Below are positions 40,403 to 50,646 of a stretch of DNA of 64,000 nt, one piece after another. Position 1 is the stretch's first letter, and each line of letters starts with the position of its first letter. A model generated the notes under the pieces. The model worked only from the letters and a program-made list of their open reading frames with translations, was not told the DNA's origin and made no database searches. Source of the stretch: Planctomycetia bacterium (lineage in GTDB: Bacteria > Planctomycetota > Planctomycetia > Pirellulales > JACPPG01); assembly GCA_016191115.1 (NCBI GenBank), contig JACPPG010000052.1:162810-226809 (forward strand). Direction: 5' to 3'. Made by a program: the position numbers and the translations under genes.

Positions 40403-41734
40403 ATGCGCACGACGCTATTGCTCGCCCTGGTTTCTTTCCTGCCCGGTGCCGCGCTGGCCGCCGACTTCGAACAGGAGAAACTCCACAATTGGCATCAATG
40501 GCGCGGTCCGCTGGCCAATGGTTTCGCGCCCGAGGCCGATCCTCCGACGACCTGGGGCGCGGATGCGAACGTCAAATGGAAAGTCGCCGTTGCCGGCCAG
40601 GGGGAGTCGACGCCGATCGTGTGGCAGAACCGCATCTTCGTCACGACCGCGGTCGAAACCGACCGCGAGGAAGAGAAACCACCCGCCGAAATCGCGGAAG
40701 CGCCTGGCGGCAACCCCTTCCGGATCGAGCGCCCCACCCACTACTACCAGTTCGTGGTGCAGTGCCACGACCGGGCCACCGGCAACCGCTTGTGGCAAAA
40801 GGTCGTCGCCGAGGCCGTGCCCCACGAAGGACATCACCTAGACCACGGCTACGCCTCGCCGTCGCCGGTAACCGACGGGCAATTCGTGTACGCCTCGTTC
40901 GGTTCGCGCGGCATTTACTGTTTTGACGTGGCCGGCAAGCTCCAATGGGACCGCGACCTGGGCGACCTGCACATGTATCGCTTCTTCGGCGAAGCCACGT
41001 CGCCCGTGCTTGAGGGCGACACGCTCTTGGTGAATTGGGATCACGAGGGGGACTCGTTCCTTTATGCGCTTGACGCCCGGAGCGGCAAGACCCGCTGGCA
41101 GACGCCGCGCGAGCCAGGCTCGTCGTGGTCGACGCCGCTGGTGGTCGACTTCGGCTCGCGGAAGCAAGTCGTCGTCAACTCGAACAAGAAAGCCCGCGGT
41201 TACGACTTTGCCACGGGCGACGTGTTGTGGGAGTGCGGCGGGCAAACGCGGGCGATTATTCCCTGTCCTGTGACGTACGACGGCAAGGTTTTTTTGATGA
41301 GCGGCTATCCGGAAAGCGCGCTGTTTGCCGTGCCGCTTGATTCGAAAGGGGACATCACCGGCACCGACAAGATTGCCTGGTCTCGCACGAGCGACACGCC
41401 CTATTGCCCGTCGCCAGTCCTGGTCGGAGGGAATCTGTGGTTCAACAAGTCGAATAGCTCGGTGCTGACTTGCCTTGAGGCAAAGACCGGCAAGGCAATC
41501 ATCGAAAAGAAGCGCCTGCCCGACATTCGCAACGTCTACGCTTCACCCGTGGCTGTCCAAGGCCGGATCTATTTCACTGACCGCGATGGCACGACGTTGG
41601 TCCTGGCCGACGCGTCCGAGGTCAAGGTCCTGGCCACAAATAAGCTCGACGCCCCGATCGACGCCTCGCCCGCCCTGGTCGGCAAACAGTTTATTGTCCG
41701 AAGCAAGACGCACTTGTATTGCATCGGAGAATAG
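40403..41734 (+). CDS. PQQ-binding-like beta-propeller repeat protein, exported
   Basis: NWHQWRGPLANGFAPEADPPTTWGADANVKWKVAVAG; repeated propeller blades. Confidence 0.85.
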   Translation: MRTTLLLALVSFLPGAALAADFEQEKLHNWHQWRGPLANGFAPEADPPTTWGADANVKWKVAVAGQGESTPIVWQNRIFVTTAVETDREEEKPPAEIAEAPGGNPFRIERPTHYYQFVVQCHDRATGNRLWQKVVAEAVPHEGHHLDHGYASPSPVTDGQFVYASFGSRGIYCFDVAGKLQWDRDLGDLHMYRFFGEATSPVLEGDTLLVNWDHEGDSFLYALDARSGKTRWQTPREPGSSWSTPLVVDFGSRKQVVVNSNKKARGYDFATGDVLWECGGQTRAIIPCPVTYDGKVFLMSGYPESALFAVPLDSKGDITGTDKIAWSRTSDTPYCPSPVLVGGNLWFNKSNSSVLTCLEAKTGKAIIEKKRLPDIRNVYASPVAVQGRIYFTDRDGTTLVLADASEVKVLATNKLDAPIDASPALVGKQFIVRSKTHLYCIGE

Positions 41735-41837
41735 ATGAGTTCCCACTGGGGCGAGTTCGGACAAGAAAAGGGGTCGGCCGATCAGGCTGGTCTGATCGGA
41801 GGACAAGCGTAGGCAGAGGGGGCAGAGGGCAGTTTGC

Positions 41838-43136
41838 TTATTCCGCGGCGGGGATCGATTCGCCGCGCACGAGGTCGTCGAACGACTGTCGCTTGCGGAC
41901 CAGATGAGCCTGGCCACCGGAAATGAGCACTTCGGCCGCCATCGGCTTTGAATTGTAGTTCGAGCTCATCACCGCGCCGTATGCGCCGGCGTTCTCGATC
42001 ACCAAGAGTTCGCCCACCGCCGCCGCGGGCAACGATCGCGTGCACACAAAGCCGCCGTCGGTCTGCGTGAAGATGTCCCCCGACTCGCACAAGGGTCCGC
42101 CCACCACGACTTCCGATTGCGTCCGGCCGGCGCCGTCGCCGGCGCGCGGAACGATCGACATCGGATGGTAGGCGCCGTACAGGATCGGGCGCGCGAGGTT
42201 GTTGAAGCCGGCGTCCAGCAGATAGAACGTGTTGGTGCCCATCCGTTTCACCGCGCGGAGCTCGCTCACCAGGTAGCCGCTCTCGGCGACCAGGTAGCGG
42301 CCGGGCTCGATCTCCAAGCGCAGCGGGTGGCCGAAGGCGGCCTCGAGCCGCTTGCGCGAAGCGTCCCACAGCCGGTAGTACTCACCGAGATCGACGTACG
42401 ACTCGCCGGGTCGATAGGGAACCGGCAGCCCGCCCCCGGCGCTGATCAGTTGGAGCGTTCGGCCGGCCACGAGCGCGAGTTTTTCCATCGCGCCGCACAC
42501 TTGCGACAAGTGCTCCATGTCCGCGCCCGAGCCGATGTGCAAGTGCAGGCCGGTGACGACCAGACCGTGGTGATCGGCCCGGCGCAGGCAATCGTCCAAT
42601 TGTTCGTGCCAGATGCCATGCTTCGATTGCTCGCCGCCAGTGTTCGTTTTGCGGCTATGCCCGTGACCGAAACCGGGGTTGATCCGCAGCGTGATGGCGC
42701 TACCGGGCGCACGCTCGCCGAGCTGATCGATCATGTCGGGCGAGCCGCAGTTGACGTGCAGCCCGAGCGACAAGACCAGGTCAAGCGATTCGCGGTCGAA
42801 GATGTCGGCCGTGTAGACCACGGGTGGCGGGTCGCCCTGCTCCTTGTAGCCGGCGGCCAAGGCACGGCGCACTTCGCCGGCGCTGACGGCTTCGACCAGC
42901 ACGCCCTGGCGCCGCATGAGATCGAGAATCGCCAGGCTCGAATTGGCCTTCTGCGCGTAGCGAATCTGATCGAAGGAGCGCAAATCGCCGATCCGCTCGC
43001 GGATTTTCGCGGCATCGTAGACGTAAAGGGGCGTGCCGAACTGCTCGGCCAGCTCGTTGACCGAAAGGCCGGCGATCTCGGTCCGAAGGACGGGAAAGGC
43101 GTCGGCCGGGGCGGTGAGCGTCGGGGGAGAGGGCAT
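41838..43136 (-). CDS. lysA: Diaminopimelate decarboxylase
   Basis: GTPLYVYDAAKIRERI; YAQKANSSLAILDLMRRQGVLVEAVSAGEV; HLHIGSG; CESGDIF. Confidence 0.95.
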   Translation of the reverse strand: MPSPPTLTAPADAFPVLRTEIAGLSVNELAEQFGTPLYVYDAAKIRERIGDLRSFDQIRYAQKANSSLAILDLMRRQGVLVEAVSAGEVRRALAAGYKEQGDPPPVVYTADIFDRESLDLVLSLGLHVNCGSPDMIDQLGERAPGSAITLRINPGFGHGHSRKTNTGGEQSKHGIWHEQLDDCLRRADHHGLVVTGLHLHIGSGADMEHLSQVCGAMEKLALVAGRTLQLISAGGGLPVPYRPGESYVDLGEYYRLWDASRKRLEAAFGHPLRLEIEPGRYLVAESGYLVSELRAVKRMGTNTFYLLDAGFNNLARPILYGAYHPMSIVPRAGDGAGRTQSEVVVGGPLCESGDIFTQTDGGFVCTRSLPAAAVGELLVIENAGAYGAVMSSNYNSKPMAAEVLISGGQAHLVRKRQSFDDLVRGESIPAAE

Positions 43137-43480
43137 CGAACGGTCGGCTCTCTATGCGGGGATACGGCAGCTTGCGGAAGGCTGGCAGGCGGGGCTCGCC
43201 TGGGCGCGATGATACTGGCAAGTATATCAGCGGCGGCGCACGTCGGACACCGGCCGCGAACGGACGGTTCGCGTGACTATGCTGAAGTTTCGCGAAAGAA
43301 CGCGGCCCGCCCTTTCGGTCGATTTGGCCACCAACCTCTTCGGTCAAGTCGGAACCATCGATTTGTCGATTTTGCTGGCGGCGGCCCGATTTGCCCTGGC
43401 CGCGTACACCGGGCTAGACTGCCCAGGAGCCCGGTTCTGCAACTAGGTTAGATAGAATCCTCGACAAGGACGACCGAACC

Positions 43481-43741
43481 ATGGCCGAGCGCACGAAGTA
43501 CCAGCAGAACATCATCAAGAACTATTACCAGAACCAGGATGCGATCCTCATGCAGCGACTGGGGGAGCAGGTGACCGAGCTCTATCTAGCCGCGGGCAAG
43601 GCGCGCGAAAAACTGTGGAAGAAGGTCGCGACCACGCTTGAGAAGCTCAAGATCGCGCAGTCACGGATCGACCACCTGGTGAAAACCGACAATCCGGCCC
43701 TGCTGGCGAAGCTGGTCGAAGAGCTGCTGGCAAAGCGTTAG
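43481..43741 (+). CDS. small conserved coiled-coil protein (86 aa)
   Basis: Coherent short ORF, charged helical composition. Confidence 0.65.
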   Translation: MAERTKYQQNIIKNYYQNQDAILMQRLGEQVTELYLAAGKAREKLWKKVATTLEKLKIAQSRIDHLVKTDNPALLAKLVEELLAKR

Positions 43742-43885
43742 CCGCCGGACGCGGCCGGCCCGTAGGCCCCTCATCGCCGCCCCACGGCGTGGTACAATGT
43801 TGGCCTTCGGGCGGCGAATGACACACGCGCCACCGCGCGTACGGCACAAGCGCCCCCTCCGGAACGGTCCCCGGCTGACGCCGCC

Positions 43886-44854
43886 ATGCACCTGGTCGAC
43901 ATTCAAAATCTCAGCCGCAACTACGGACACGTGCGGGCGCTGGTGGACGTCAGCTTCACGCTCGAGCAGGGCACGATCGGCCTGGTCGGCAACAACGGCG
44001 CCGGCAAGTCCACGCTGCTCAAGGTGCTTTTGGGCTTGCTCAAGCCCGATGCCGGCGGAGGCACCATCCTCGGCTGCGACATCCGGCACGCCACCCGCGA
44101 GCTGCGCGGCCGCGTCGGCTACATGCCCGAGACGGCCGCCACGGTGCCGGTGCTCAAGGGGGTGGAGTTCGTGACGCTGGCCGGCGACCTGTACGGCATG
44201 CCCCACCGCGACGCACGGCGGCGGGCCCACGAGGTGTTGAACTACGTCGGGCTGGGCGAGCTGCGCTACCGGCGGCTCGAGGAGTATTCGACCGGCAACG
44301 TGCAGCGGTTGAAGCTGGCCGCGGCCCTGGTTCACGATCCGCAACTTTTGCTCCTCGACGAGCCGACCAACGGTCTGGATCCGGAGGGCCGGCAGTCGAT
44401 GCTCGATCTGATCCACGATCTGATCACCGAGACCGGCAAGAGCGTCATCCTGTGTACGCATCTTTTGCCGGACGTCGAACGCCTGTGCCAGCAGATCGTG
44501 GTGTTGCATCGCGGCACCGTGATCCGCGCCGGCGCGATGGCCGCGCTGCGGCACGCCGTCGGCAATCGCTTCGAGATCGGCTGGCAGGGACCGGGCGAGG
44601 GCTACGTGGCGGCCTTGCGCGCGGCGGGCGTCGAAGTCTCGCTCAATTCGCATCCCGACCGCGCGACGGTGCAAACGCCGGCCGGGTGGAACAATAGCCA
44701 GTTCTTCGCCCTGGCGCGCGAGCGCGATTGCGTGCTCACGCAACTCAAGCCCGACGAGGAGGACCTCGAACGGCTTTTCTTCCGCGTCACCGAGGAGAAG
44801 GGACCGGCCCCCACGTCGGCGTTGCCCGGCGAGGAGCTAAAGCATGGGCATTAA
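43886..44854 (+). CDS. ABC transporter ATP-binding protein
   Basis: LVGNNGAGKSTLLKVLLGLL Walker A; LLLDEPTNGLDPEGR. Confidence 0.95.
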   Translation: MHLVDIQNLSRNYGHVRALVDVSFTLEQGTIGLVGNNGAGKSTLLKVLLGLLKPDAGGGTILGCDIRHATRELRGRVGYMPETAATVPVLKGVEFVTLAGDLYGMPHRDARRRAHEVLNYVGLGELRYRRLEEYSTGNVQRLKLAAALVHDPQLLLLDEPTNGLDPEGRQSMLDLIHDLITETGKSVILCTHLLPDVERLCQQIVVLHRGTVIRAGAMAALRHAVGNRFEIGWQGPGEGYVAALRAAGVEVSLNSHPDRATVQTPAGWNNSQFFALARERDCVLTQLKPDEEDLERLFFRVTEEKGPAPTSALPGEELKHGH

Positions 44855-45734
44855 CAACGCGCACTACTACGGGTGGCAGGGAAAGCTGCACTCGCCGTGG
44901 ATCTCGACGTTGTCGATCGTGCGCGTGGCGCTCTTGCAGGTGTTTCGCCGCAAATCGTACTGGGTCGTCATCGGGCTGGGGGTTTTCCAGTTCCTGAGCT
45001 TTTGGATCGTGATCTACGCGATCACGCAGGCCCGGCTGCCGGCCAACGCGCAGCGGGACTTGTACGAGGTGTTCGGCTTCAGCCCCAGCCCCGAGCCGGG
45101 CGAGGAAAACGGCTACATCGCCTTCATGCAGCAGCAGAGCGTGGTGGTGATGATCCTGTTGGCGTTTTCCGGCAGTCTGCTCGTGGGCTCGGACTTCCGC
45201 ATGAAGTCGCTGCCGTTTTACTTGTCGCGGCGGATCGACCGGCGGCACTACATCGTCGGCAAACTCCTGGCCGTGAGTGCCATCGTTTCGCTGTTGACGA
45301 CCGTACCGGCGCTACTCTTGTTTCTCGAGTACGGCATGTTCACGCCGTCGGTCGGCTATTGGCGGGAAAACTGGGGCATTGCCGTTTCCGTGCTGGCCTA
45401 TGGCGCGGTGCTGTGCGCCGTGTTGAGCATCCTGATCGTCACGCTATCGGCCTACTTGCAGCGGGTGGCCCCGATCGCCATCACCTGGTCGAGCCTGTTC
45501 GTCTTGCTCATTCGCCTGGCTTCCTATTTGCAGGATGCCACGGATAACAACTACTGGTACTTGCTCGACCCATGGCGCGACATGCGGCTGGTGGGCAAGC
45601 TGTGCTTCGGCGTGTTTCTGGAACAGGAAGAGCACGACATCGCGGCGTGGGCGGCCGTGATCCTGGCGGGCGTTTGCGCCGTGTGCCTCGTGCTACTGGT
45701 GCGCCGCGTGCGGGCCGTCGACATCGTGGAATGA
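44844..45734 (+). CDS. ABC-2 type transporter permease
   Basis: Six-TM hydrophobic pattern, overlaps preceding ATPase gene. Confidence 0.85.
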   Translation: MGINNAHYYGWQGKLHSPWISTLSIVRVALLQVFRRKSYWVVIGLGVFQFLSFWIVIYAITQARLPANAQRDLYEVFGFSPSPEPGEENGYIAFMQQQSVVVMILLAFSGSLLVGSDFRMKSLPFYLSRRIDRRHYIVGKLLAVSAIVSLLTTVPALLLFLEYGMFTPSVGYWRENWGIAVSVLAYGAVLCAVLSILIVTLSAYLQRVAPIAITWSSLFVLLIRLASYLQDATDNNYWYLLDPWRDMRLVGKLCFGVFLEQEEHDIAAWAAVILAGVCAVCLVLLVRRVRAVDIVE

Positions 45735-45760
45735 TCCATCGCCGGCGAGCGGGACCATCT

Positions 45761-46678
45761 ATGTTCCTCACCTTCGACCACGTGACCAAGTTCTACGGCC
45801 CGGTCATTGGCGTCAACAACGTCAGTTGCCGCATCGGGCCGGGCATTACCGGCCTGTTCGGCGCCAACGGCGCCGGCAAGTCGACGTTGATGAAGCTGGC
45901 CAGCGGCCAACTCCGCCCCAGCCAGGGCACGGTCGCCGTGGGAGATCGCCGCGCGTGGAGCACCGAGGCCAAGCGGCACTTCGGCTACAGCCCCGACATC
46001 AACAGCTTCTACGAGGAGATGACCGGCCGCGAGTTCATCTACGTCATGGCGCGGCTCTACGGTCTCGCGAAGGCCGACGCGCGCGCCAGGACCGAGGAAG
46101 TGCTGCGGGAAGTCGGCATGATCGACCGCGCGGGGCGCCGCCTGGCCGGATGCAGCCACGGCATGCGGCAGCGCGTGAAGCTGGGGCAGGCCCTGATCAA
46201 CGACCCGCCGATCCTGCTCTTGGACGAGCCCCTGAGCGGCATCGATCCGGGCGGGCGGCGCGAGATCAGCCGGCTGCTCTTGGAACAAGGCGAAAAGGGC
46301 AAGACGATCTTGATCTCCAGCCACATCCTGGTGGAAACCGAGAATCTGGCCGACAGCGTCCTCATTATCGCCCGCGGGCGGATCGTCGCTTCGGGCACGC
46401 TTGTGGAAATCCGCGCGCTGCTGGAGGATCGGCCGCTGACGGTTGAGATCGTCTCGGACGACGCACGGCAACTGGCGGCGCTGTTGGTCGCCGAGCCAGA
46501 CGTGCGCGGCATCGAGCTACGGCCCGACAGCTTGTTGATTCGGACGCGCAACCCTGGGCGGTTTTTCAGCCGCTTCAATGACGTAGTGGCCAGCAACCAG
46601 GTGTCGGTCGTCAAACTGCAGACCCTCGACGGTGGGGCCGACGCGGTGTTCAACTACCTGCAGCAGGGGCCACGATGA
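45761..46678 (+). CDS. ABC transporter ATP-binding protein
   Basis: LFGANGAGKSTLMKLASGQL; LLLDEPLSGIDPGGR. Confidence 0.95.
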   Translation: MFLTFDHVTKFYGPVIGVNNVSCRIGPGITGLFGANGAGKSTLMKLASGQLRPSQGTVAVGDRRAWSTEAKRHFGYSPDINSFYEEMTGREFIYVMARLYGLAKADARARTEEVLREVGMIDRAGRRLAGCSHGMRQRVKLGQALINDPPILLLDEPLSGIDPGGRREISRLLLEQGEKGKTILISSHILVETENLADSVLIIARGRIVASGTLVEIRALLEDRPLTVEIVSDDARQLAALLVAEPDVRGIELRPDSLLIRTRNPGRFFSRFNDVVASNQVSVVKLQTLDGGADAVFNYLQQGPR

Positions 46679-47439
46679 GCCTGCTTCGCGCATGGATCAC
46701 GCTGGTGTGGTTGTCGTTTCGCCGGCTGCTCTGGTCCGGCAGCACGTTGATGGTGCTTCTGCCCATCGCGGCGTGCACGCTTTTCATATTGCGGTGGCGC
46801 TTCCGGCTGGAAGGGGGCTCGTTCGAGTCCTTCAACGCCTTCAGCCTGTTCTTGATGTTCGCGTTCGCCTCGTTCGTCGTGCCGATCTGCGCGGTGGCGT
46901 ATGGCACGGCCAGCATCGGCGGCGACCGAGAGGACCGGACGCTATTGTTCCTGCTAGTGCGGCCCGTGCCCCGGCCACTGGTCTTTTTTGCCAAGTTCTT
47001 CGCCACGCTTCCCTTGGCGCTCGGGCTGGTGATGGGCGCCTTTTGGCTCTATTGCCAGTTGGCGGGTGAAATCGGGGCGCTGGCGTATTCCCTCTACCTG
47101 CCGGCGATCTTCTACATGACGATCGCCTATGTCAGCTTGTTTCACTTCTTCGCTGTGTCGTTTCGGCACTCGACGATTATCGCGCTCATCTACGCACTGT
47201 TTATCGAGATCGTGCTGGGCAATCTGCCGGGCATCGTCAAACGCGTGGCCATCAACTACTACGGCCGCTCGATGATGTACGCGGCGGGCGTGCCCGAGGG
47301 GCTCGAACGGCCCGACGCGCAATGGTTCGAGCCAATCTCCGCGACCACGAGCGCCGCGGCGCTCGCGGGCATCACGCTCGTGGCGCTATTGGTGGCGCTG
47401 GTCGTCTTCCAGCGACGCGAGTACACCGACCTGACGTGA
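46675..47439 (+). CDS. ABC-2 type transporter permease
   Basis: Hydrophobic multi-TM ORF, ATGA overlap with preceding ATPase gene. Confidence 0.85.
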   Translation: MSLLRAWITLVWLSFRRLLWSGSTLMVLLPIAACTLFILRWRFRLEGGSFESFNAFSLFLMFAFASFVVPICAVAYGTASIGGDREDRTLLFLLVRPVPRPLVFFAKFFATLPLALGLVMGAFWLYCQLAGEIGALAYSLYLPAIFYMTIAYVSLFHFFAVSFRHSTIIALIYALFIEIVLGNLPGIVKRVAINYYGRSMMYAAGVPEGLERPDAQWFEPISATTSAAALAGITLVALLVALVVFQRREYTDLT

Positions 47440-47477
47440 GAAAGAGTGGGTGTTTCCAAACCGCCCGCGGGGCCCAT

Positions 47478-47862
47478 TCATCCTCTCTTCTCCGCCTCCT
47501 TCCGCGTCCGATACGCCGCCTGGCGTTTGCGCCCATCCTTGAGCATCGAGCCCAAGAGCAACGCCTCGGTGGCCGGGGCCAGGCTCGTCAAGTTCGCCAG
47601 CCAGCCGCGGTGCCGCGGAATCAGCACCTCGAGCGGCCGCCTCGATTGCGCTCGGTTCAACACCGCGTCCGCTACGTCGTCCACCGTCAGGAGGCGCCGC
47701 GCCGTGAACGCCAGCGCCGCCGCGTCGTGCGACATTTCCAGGTCGAGCATGGGCGTCTCGGCCGCGTCGGGGCACACGCAGGTGGCGCTCACGCCGTGCG
47801 GACGCAACTCGTGCGCCACCGCCAGCGAAAACCCCCGCACCGCGAATTTCGACGCCCCCAGC
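47478..47862 (-). pseudogene. C-terminal remnant of a short-chain dehydrogenase/reductase, truncated by element A
   Basis: GASKFAVRGFSLAVAHELRPHGVSATCVCPDAAETPML is SDR-like downstream of the YxxxK Tyr; upstream sequence is element A and then non-SDR DNA. Confidence 0.75.
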
Positions 47863-47865
47863 TTG

Positions 47866-48004
47866 CAAGCTTGCCGGCGGCGCACCGGCGGGAAAGTGGG
47901 ACAGGCACCGAGACGCAACGTTGGTCTGAAAGGCCTTGCGCTGTTTATGCTCGGAGCCAGTCCCATTTTCCCGCCTCGCCATTTTGAAAAACAGAATGGC
48001 CCTG
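47866..48004 (+). mobile_element. Element A copy 6 (left end missing)
   Basis: CAAGCTTGCCGGCGGCGCACC...GAAAAACAGAATGGCCCTG. Confidence 0.9.
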
Positions 48005-48167
48005 GGCAATCGCCGCGGCGGCTGGCTTCCGGCGAATCCTCGGCTACCATTGAGGCATCGCCCGCAAGCCCGTCGCCCCGGCGGGCCACGGCTGCGGGCA
48101 CGTCTCTCATGTCCGTTTGACATTCCGATTTCGACATCCGTCATTCTCTCCCGAGGTGGAGGCTGCC

Positions 48168-49013
48168 ATGTCCATGGGTGGGTTTGAAGCGGGGCGCTCC
48201 GGCCGGCCCAATTGGAAGCTGCGGTTGATCCTGGCCGGGGTCATCGCCTTGGTGTCGATCATCTCGTACTTCAACATGACGACCGTGAACCCGGTCACCG
48301 GCGAGCATCAGCGCGTCGCCATGAGCAAGGAGGAGGAGATCGCCGTGGGCTTGCAGGCCGCGCCCGAAATGGCGGCCCAACACGGCGGCGAGGCTCCCGA
48401 TGGGGCGGCCCGCGAGCACGTCAACGCCGTCGGCTCGCGGCTTTTGAAGGCGCTCGACGAAGATCTGCGGCGCGAGCGGCGCGAAAACCCCTACCCGTTT
48501 GGCTTCCATCTGCTGCGCGATCCGCAGACGGTGAACGCCTTCGCCTTGCCGGGCGGGCAGGTCTTTATCACCGCCGCGCTCTATCGCGATCTGGAAACCG
48601 AGGGGCAATTGGCCGGCGTGTTGGGGCACGAGATCGGGCATGTGCTCTCGCGCCACGGGGCACAGCAACTAGCCAAGCAGCAGTTGACGCAGGGGCTGGT
48701 GGGCGCGGCCGGCGTGGCCGGCGGTGACGAGCAGAGCGCGCGGATGGCCGCCGCCGTCGGCCAAATGGTCAACATGAAATACGGCCGCGAGGACGAGCTG
48801 CAGGCCGATAAGTGGGGCGTCAAGCTGATGGCCCAGGCCGGCTACGACCCGCGGGCGATGATCGGCGTCATGGAGGTGCTGGAGCGCGTCGGCGGCGAAG
48901 GGCCGCCGGAGTTCTTGAGCACGCACCCCAAGCCCGCCAACCGCGTCGAGTACATCAAGGAGGTGATCGCCAAGGAGTTCCCGAAAGGGGTTCCGGCGGG
49001 GCTAGAACCGTGA
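48168..49013 (+). CDS. M48 family metalloprotease
   Basis: LAGVLGHEIGHVLSRHGAQQLAKQQ (HEXXH); ELQADKWGVKLMAQAGYDP. Confidence 0.93.
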   Translation: MSMGGFEAGRSGRPNWKLRLILAGVIALVSIISYFNMTTVNPVTGEHQRVAMSKEEEIAVGLQAAPEMAAQHGGEAPDGAAREHVNAVGSRLLKALDEDLRRERRENPYPFGFHLLRDPQTVNAFALPGGQVFITAALYRDLETEGQLAGVLGHEIGHVLSRHGAQQLAKQQLTQGLVGAAGVAGGDEQSARMAAAVGQMVNMKYGREDELQADKWGVKLMAQAGYDPRAMIGVMEVLERVGGEGPPEFLSTHPKPANRVEYIKEVIAKEFPKGVPAGLEP

Positions 49014-49020
49014 AGAATCA

Positions 49021-50220
49021 ATGATGAATGATGAACGCGGAATGATGAATGACGGGGGGCGGGCATCCTGCCCGCCTTGCACGGCGCCTCGTGGCTTCTG
49101 GCCGCTACCCGCGATCGCCTCTCTGTGCTTGCTGGCCGCCGTGGCATTGTCCAGCCCTTGCGGCGCCGCCGACGCGAAGTCCGCCGTCCGGCGGCTTCTA
49201 TACGTGGCCGTCCCCGGTGTCCGCAACTACCTGGAGTACGGCGGGCATGGCCTGTTGGTCTTCGACATCGACGACGGCCACCGCTTCCTGAAACGCATTA
49301 AGACCGCCGGCCTCGACGCCGAGGGCAAGCCGCTCAACGTCAAAGGCATTTGCGCCAGCGCCGCCACGAAGCGCGTCTACATCAGCACGATCAAGCAATT
49401 GATGTGCCTCGACCTCGTGACCGGCGAGCTCCGTTGGGAGAAAGAATACGAAGGTGGCTGCGACCGCATGGCCCTCGCGCCGGACGGCAAGGTGATCTAC
49501 CTGCCGAACCTGGAAGGGCCGCGGTGGCACGTCGTCGACGCGGCCACGGGCGACGTAATCGCGAGCATCGTCACCAACTCCGGCTCGCACAACACCGTCT
49601 ACGGCGCCAACGGCCGCGAGGCTTACCTGGCCGGGCTCAAGTCACCGCTTTTGACCGTTGCCGACACGCGCACGCACACGGCCGCGCGGACCGTCGGTCC
49701 CTTCAGCGCCGCGGTGCGCCCGTTCACGGTCGACGGCCGGCAGCGATATTGCTACGTCAACGTCAACGAGCTCTTGGGCTTCGAGATCGGCGACCTGGCC
49801 ACCGGCAAGAAGCTGCACAGTGTCGCGGTGGCAGGCTACGAGAAGGGACCGGTCAAGCGACACGGCTGTCCCAGCCACGGCATTGGACTCACGCCCGACG
49901 AGAAGGAACTGTGGGTCACCGATGGCACCAATCGGCGGCTGCACGTCTTCGACGCCACCGCAATGCCGCCCAAGCAGGTCGCCAGCATCGAACTGCGCGA
50001 CGAGCCGGGCTGGGTCACGTTCTCGATCACCGGCGACTACGCCTATCCGTCGACCGGCGACGTGATCGAAACGCGCACGCGGCGGATCGTCACCGGCCTC
50101 AAGGACGAAGAAGGCCGCGACGTGCAGAGCGAGAAGATGGTCGAGATCGACATGGCCGGCGACCAGCCGGTGCGAGCGGGGGACCAGTTCGGGATCGGCC
50201 GTGTGACAGGCGGACAGTAG
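49021..50220 (+). CDS. YncE-like beta-propeller protein, exported
   Basis: Signal peptide LPAIASLCLLAAVALSSPCGAADA; YVAVPG..GHGLLVFDIDDGHRFLKRIKT propeller-like; exact start uncertain. Confidence 0.75.
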   Translation: MMNDERGMMNDGGRASCPPCTAPRGFWPLPAIASLCLLAAVALSSPCGAADAKSAVRRLLYVAVPGVRNYLEYGGHGLLVFDIDDGHRFLKRIKTAGLDAEGKPLNVKGICASAATKRVYISTIKQLMCLDLVTGELRWEKEYEGGCDRMALAPDGKVIYLPNLEGPRWHVVDAATGDVIASIVTNSGSHNTVYGANGREAYLAGLKSPLLTVADTRTHTAARTVGPFSAAVRPFTVDGRQRYCYVNVNELLGFEIGDLATGKKLHSVAVAGYEKGPVKRHGCPSHGIGLTPDEKELWVTDGTNRRLHVFDATAMPPKQVASIELRDEPGWVTFSITGDYAYPSTGDVIETRTRRIVTGLKDEEGRDVQSEKMVEIDMAGDQPVRAGDQFGIGRVTGGQ

Positions 50221-50226
50221 GCGGTA

Positions 50227-50640
50227 ATGCGCATCCCCGTTCGCCCTGGGGACGCGGCCATGGTAGAATTAACGGAACCAGCAGGAGACGTTAGTGCCGT
50301 GGCTCTTCCAACCGAGCGTGCTGAAGCGATCCCGTTAGAAGCGGACGATTCCGGCACCCTTCGACTTGTCGGATCTCGGGTTACGCTCGACGTCGTCGCG
50401 GCGGCGTGGCGCGGTGGCGCAACGCCGGAGCAAATCGTCGATCAATACCCTGGCTTGAAATTGGCGGACGTGTATGCCGTCGTAACATGGATCTTACGGC
50501 ATCCCGCGGAGCTTGCGTCGTACGTCGCGAGTCGCGAGGCCGCCGCGGGCCACACGCGCCAGCAAGTCGAGCAAGCGTGCCCAGCAGACGGGCTCCGCGG
50601 CCAATTGCTCGCCCGTCCGCAGCCGACGGACAGGGCGTGA
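50227..50640 (+). CDS. DUF433 domain protein (antitoxin-like)
   Basis: LVGSRVTLDVVAAAWRGGATPEQIVDQYPGLKLADVYAVVTWILRHPAELASYV. Confidence 0.85.
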   Translation: MRIPVRPGDAAMVELTEPAGDVSAVALPTERAEAIPLEADDSGTLRLVGSRVTLDVVAAAWRGGATPEQIVDQYPGLKLADVYAVVTWILRHPAELASYVASREAAAGHTRQQVEQACPADGLRGQLLARPQPTDRA

Positions 50641-50646
50641 ATTGGA

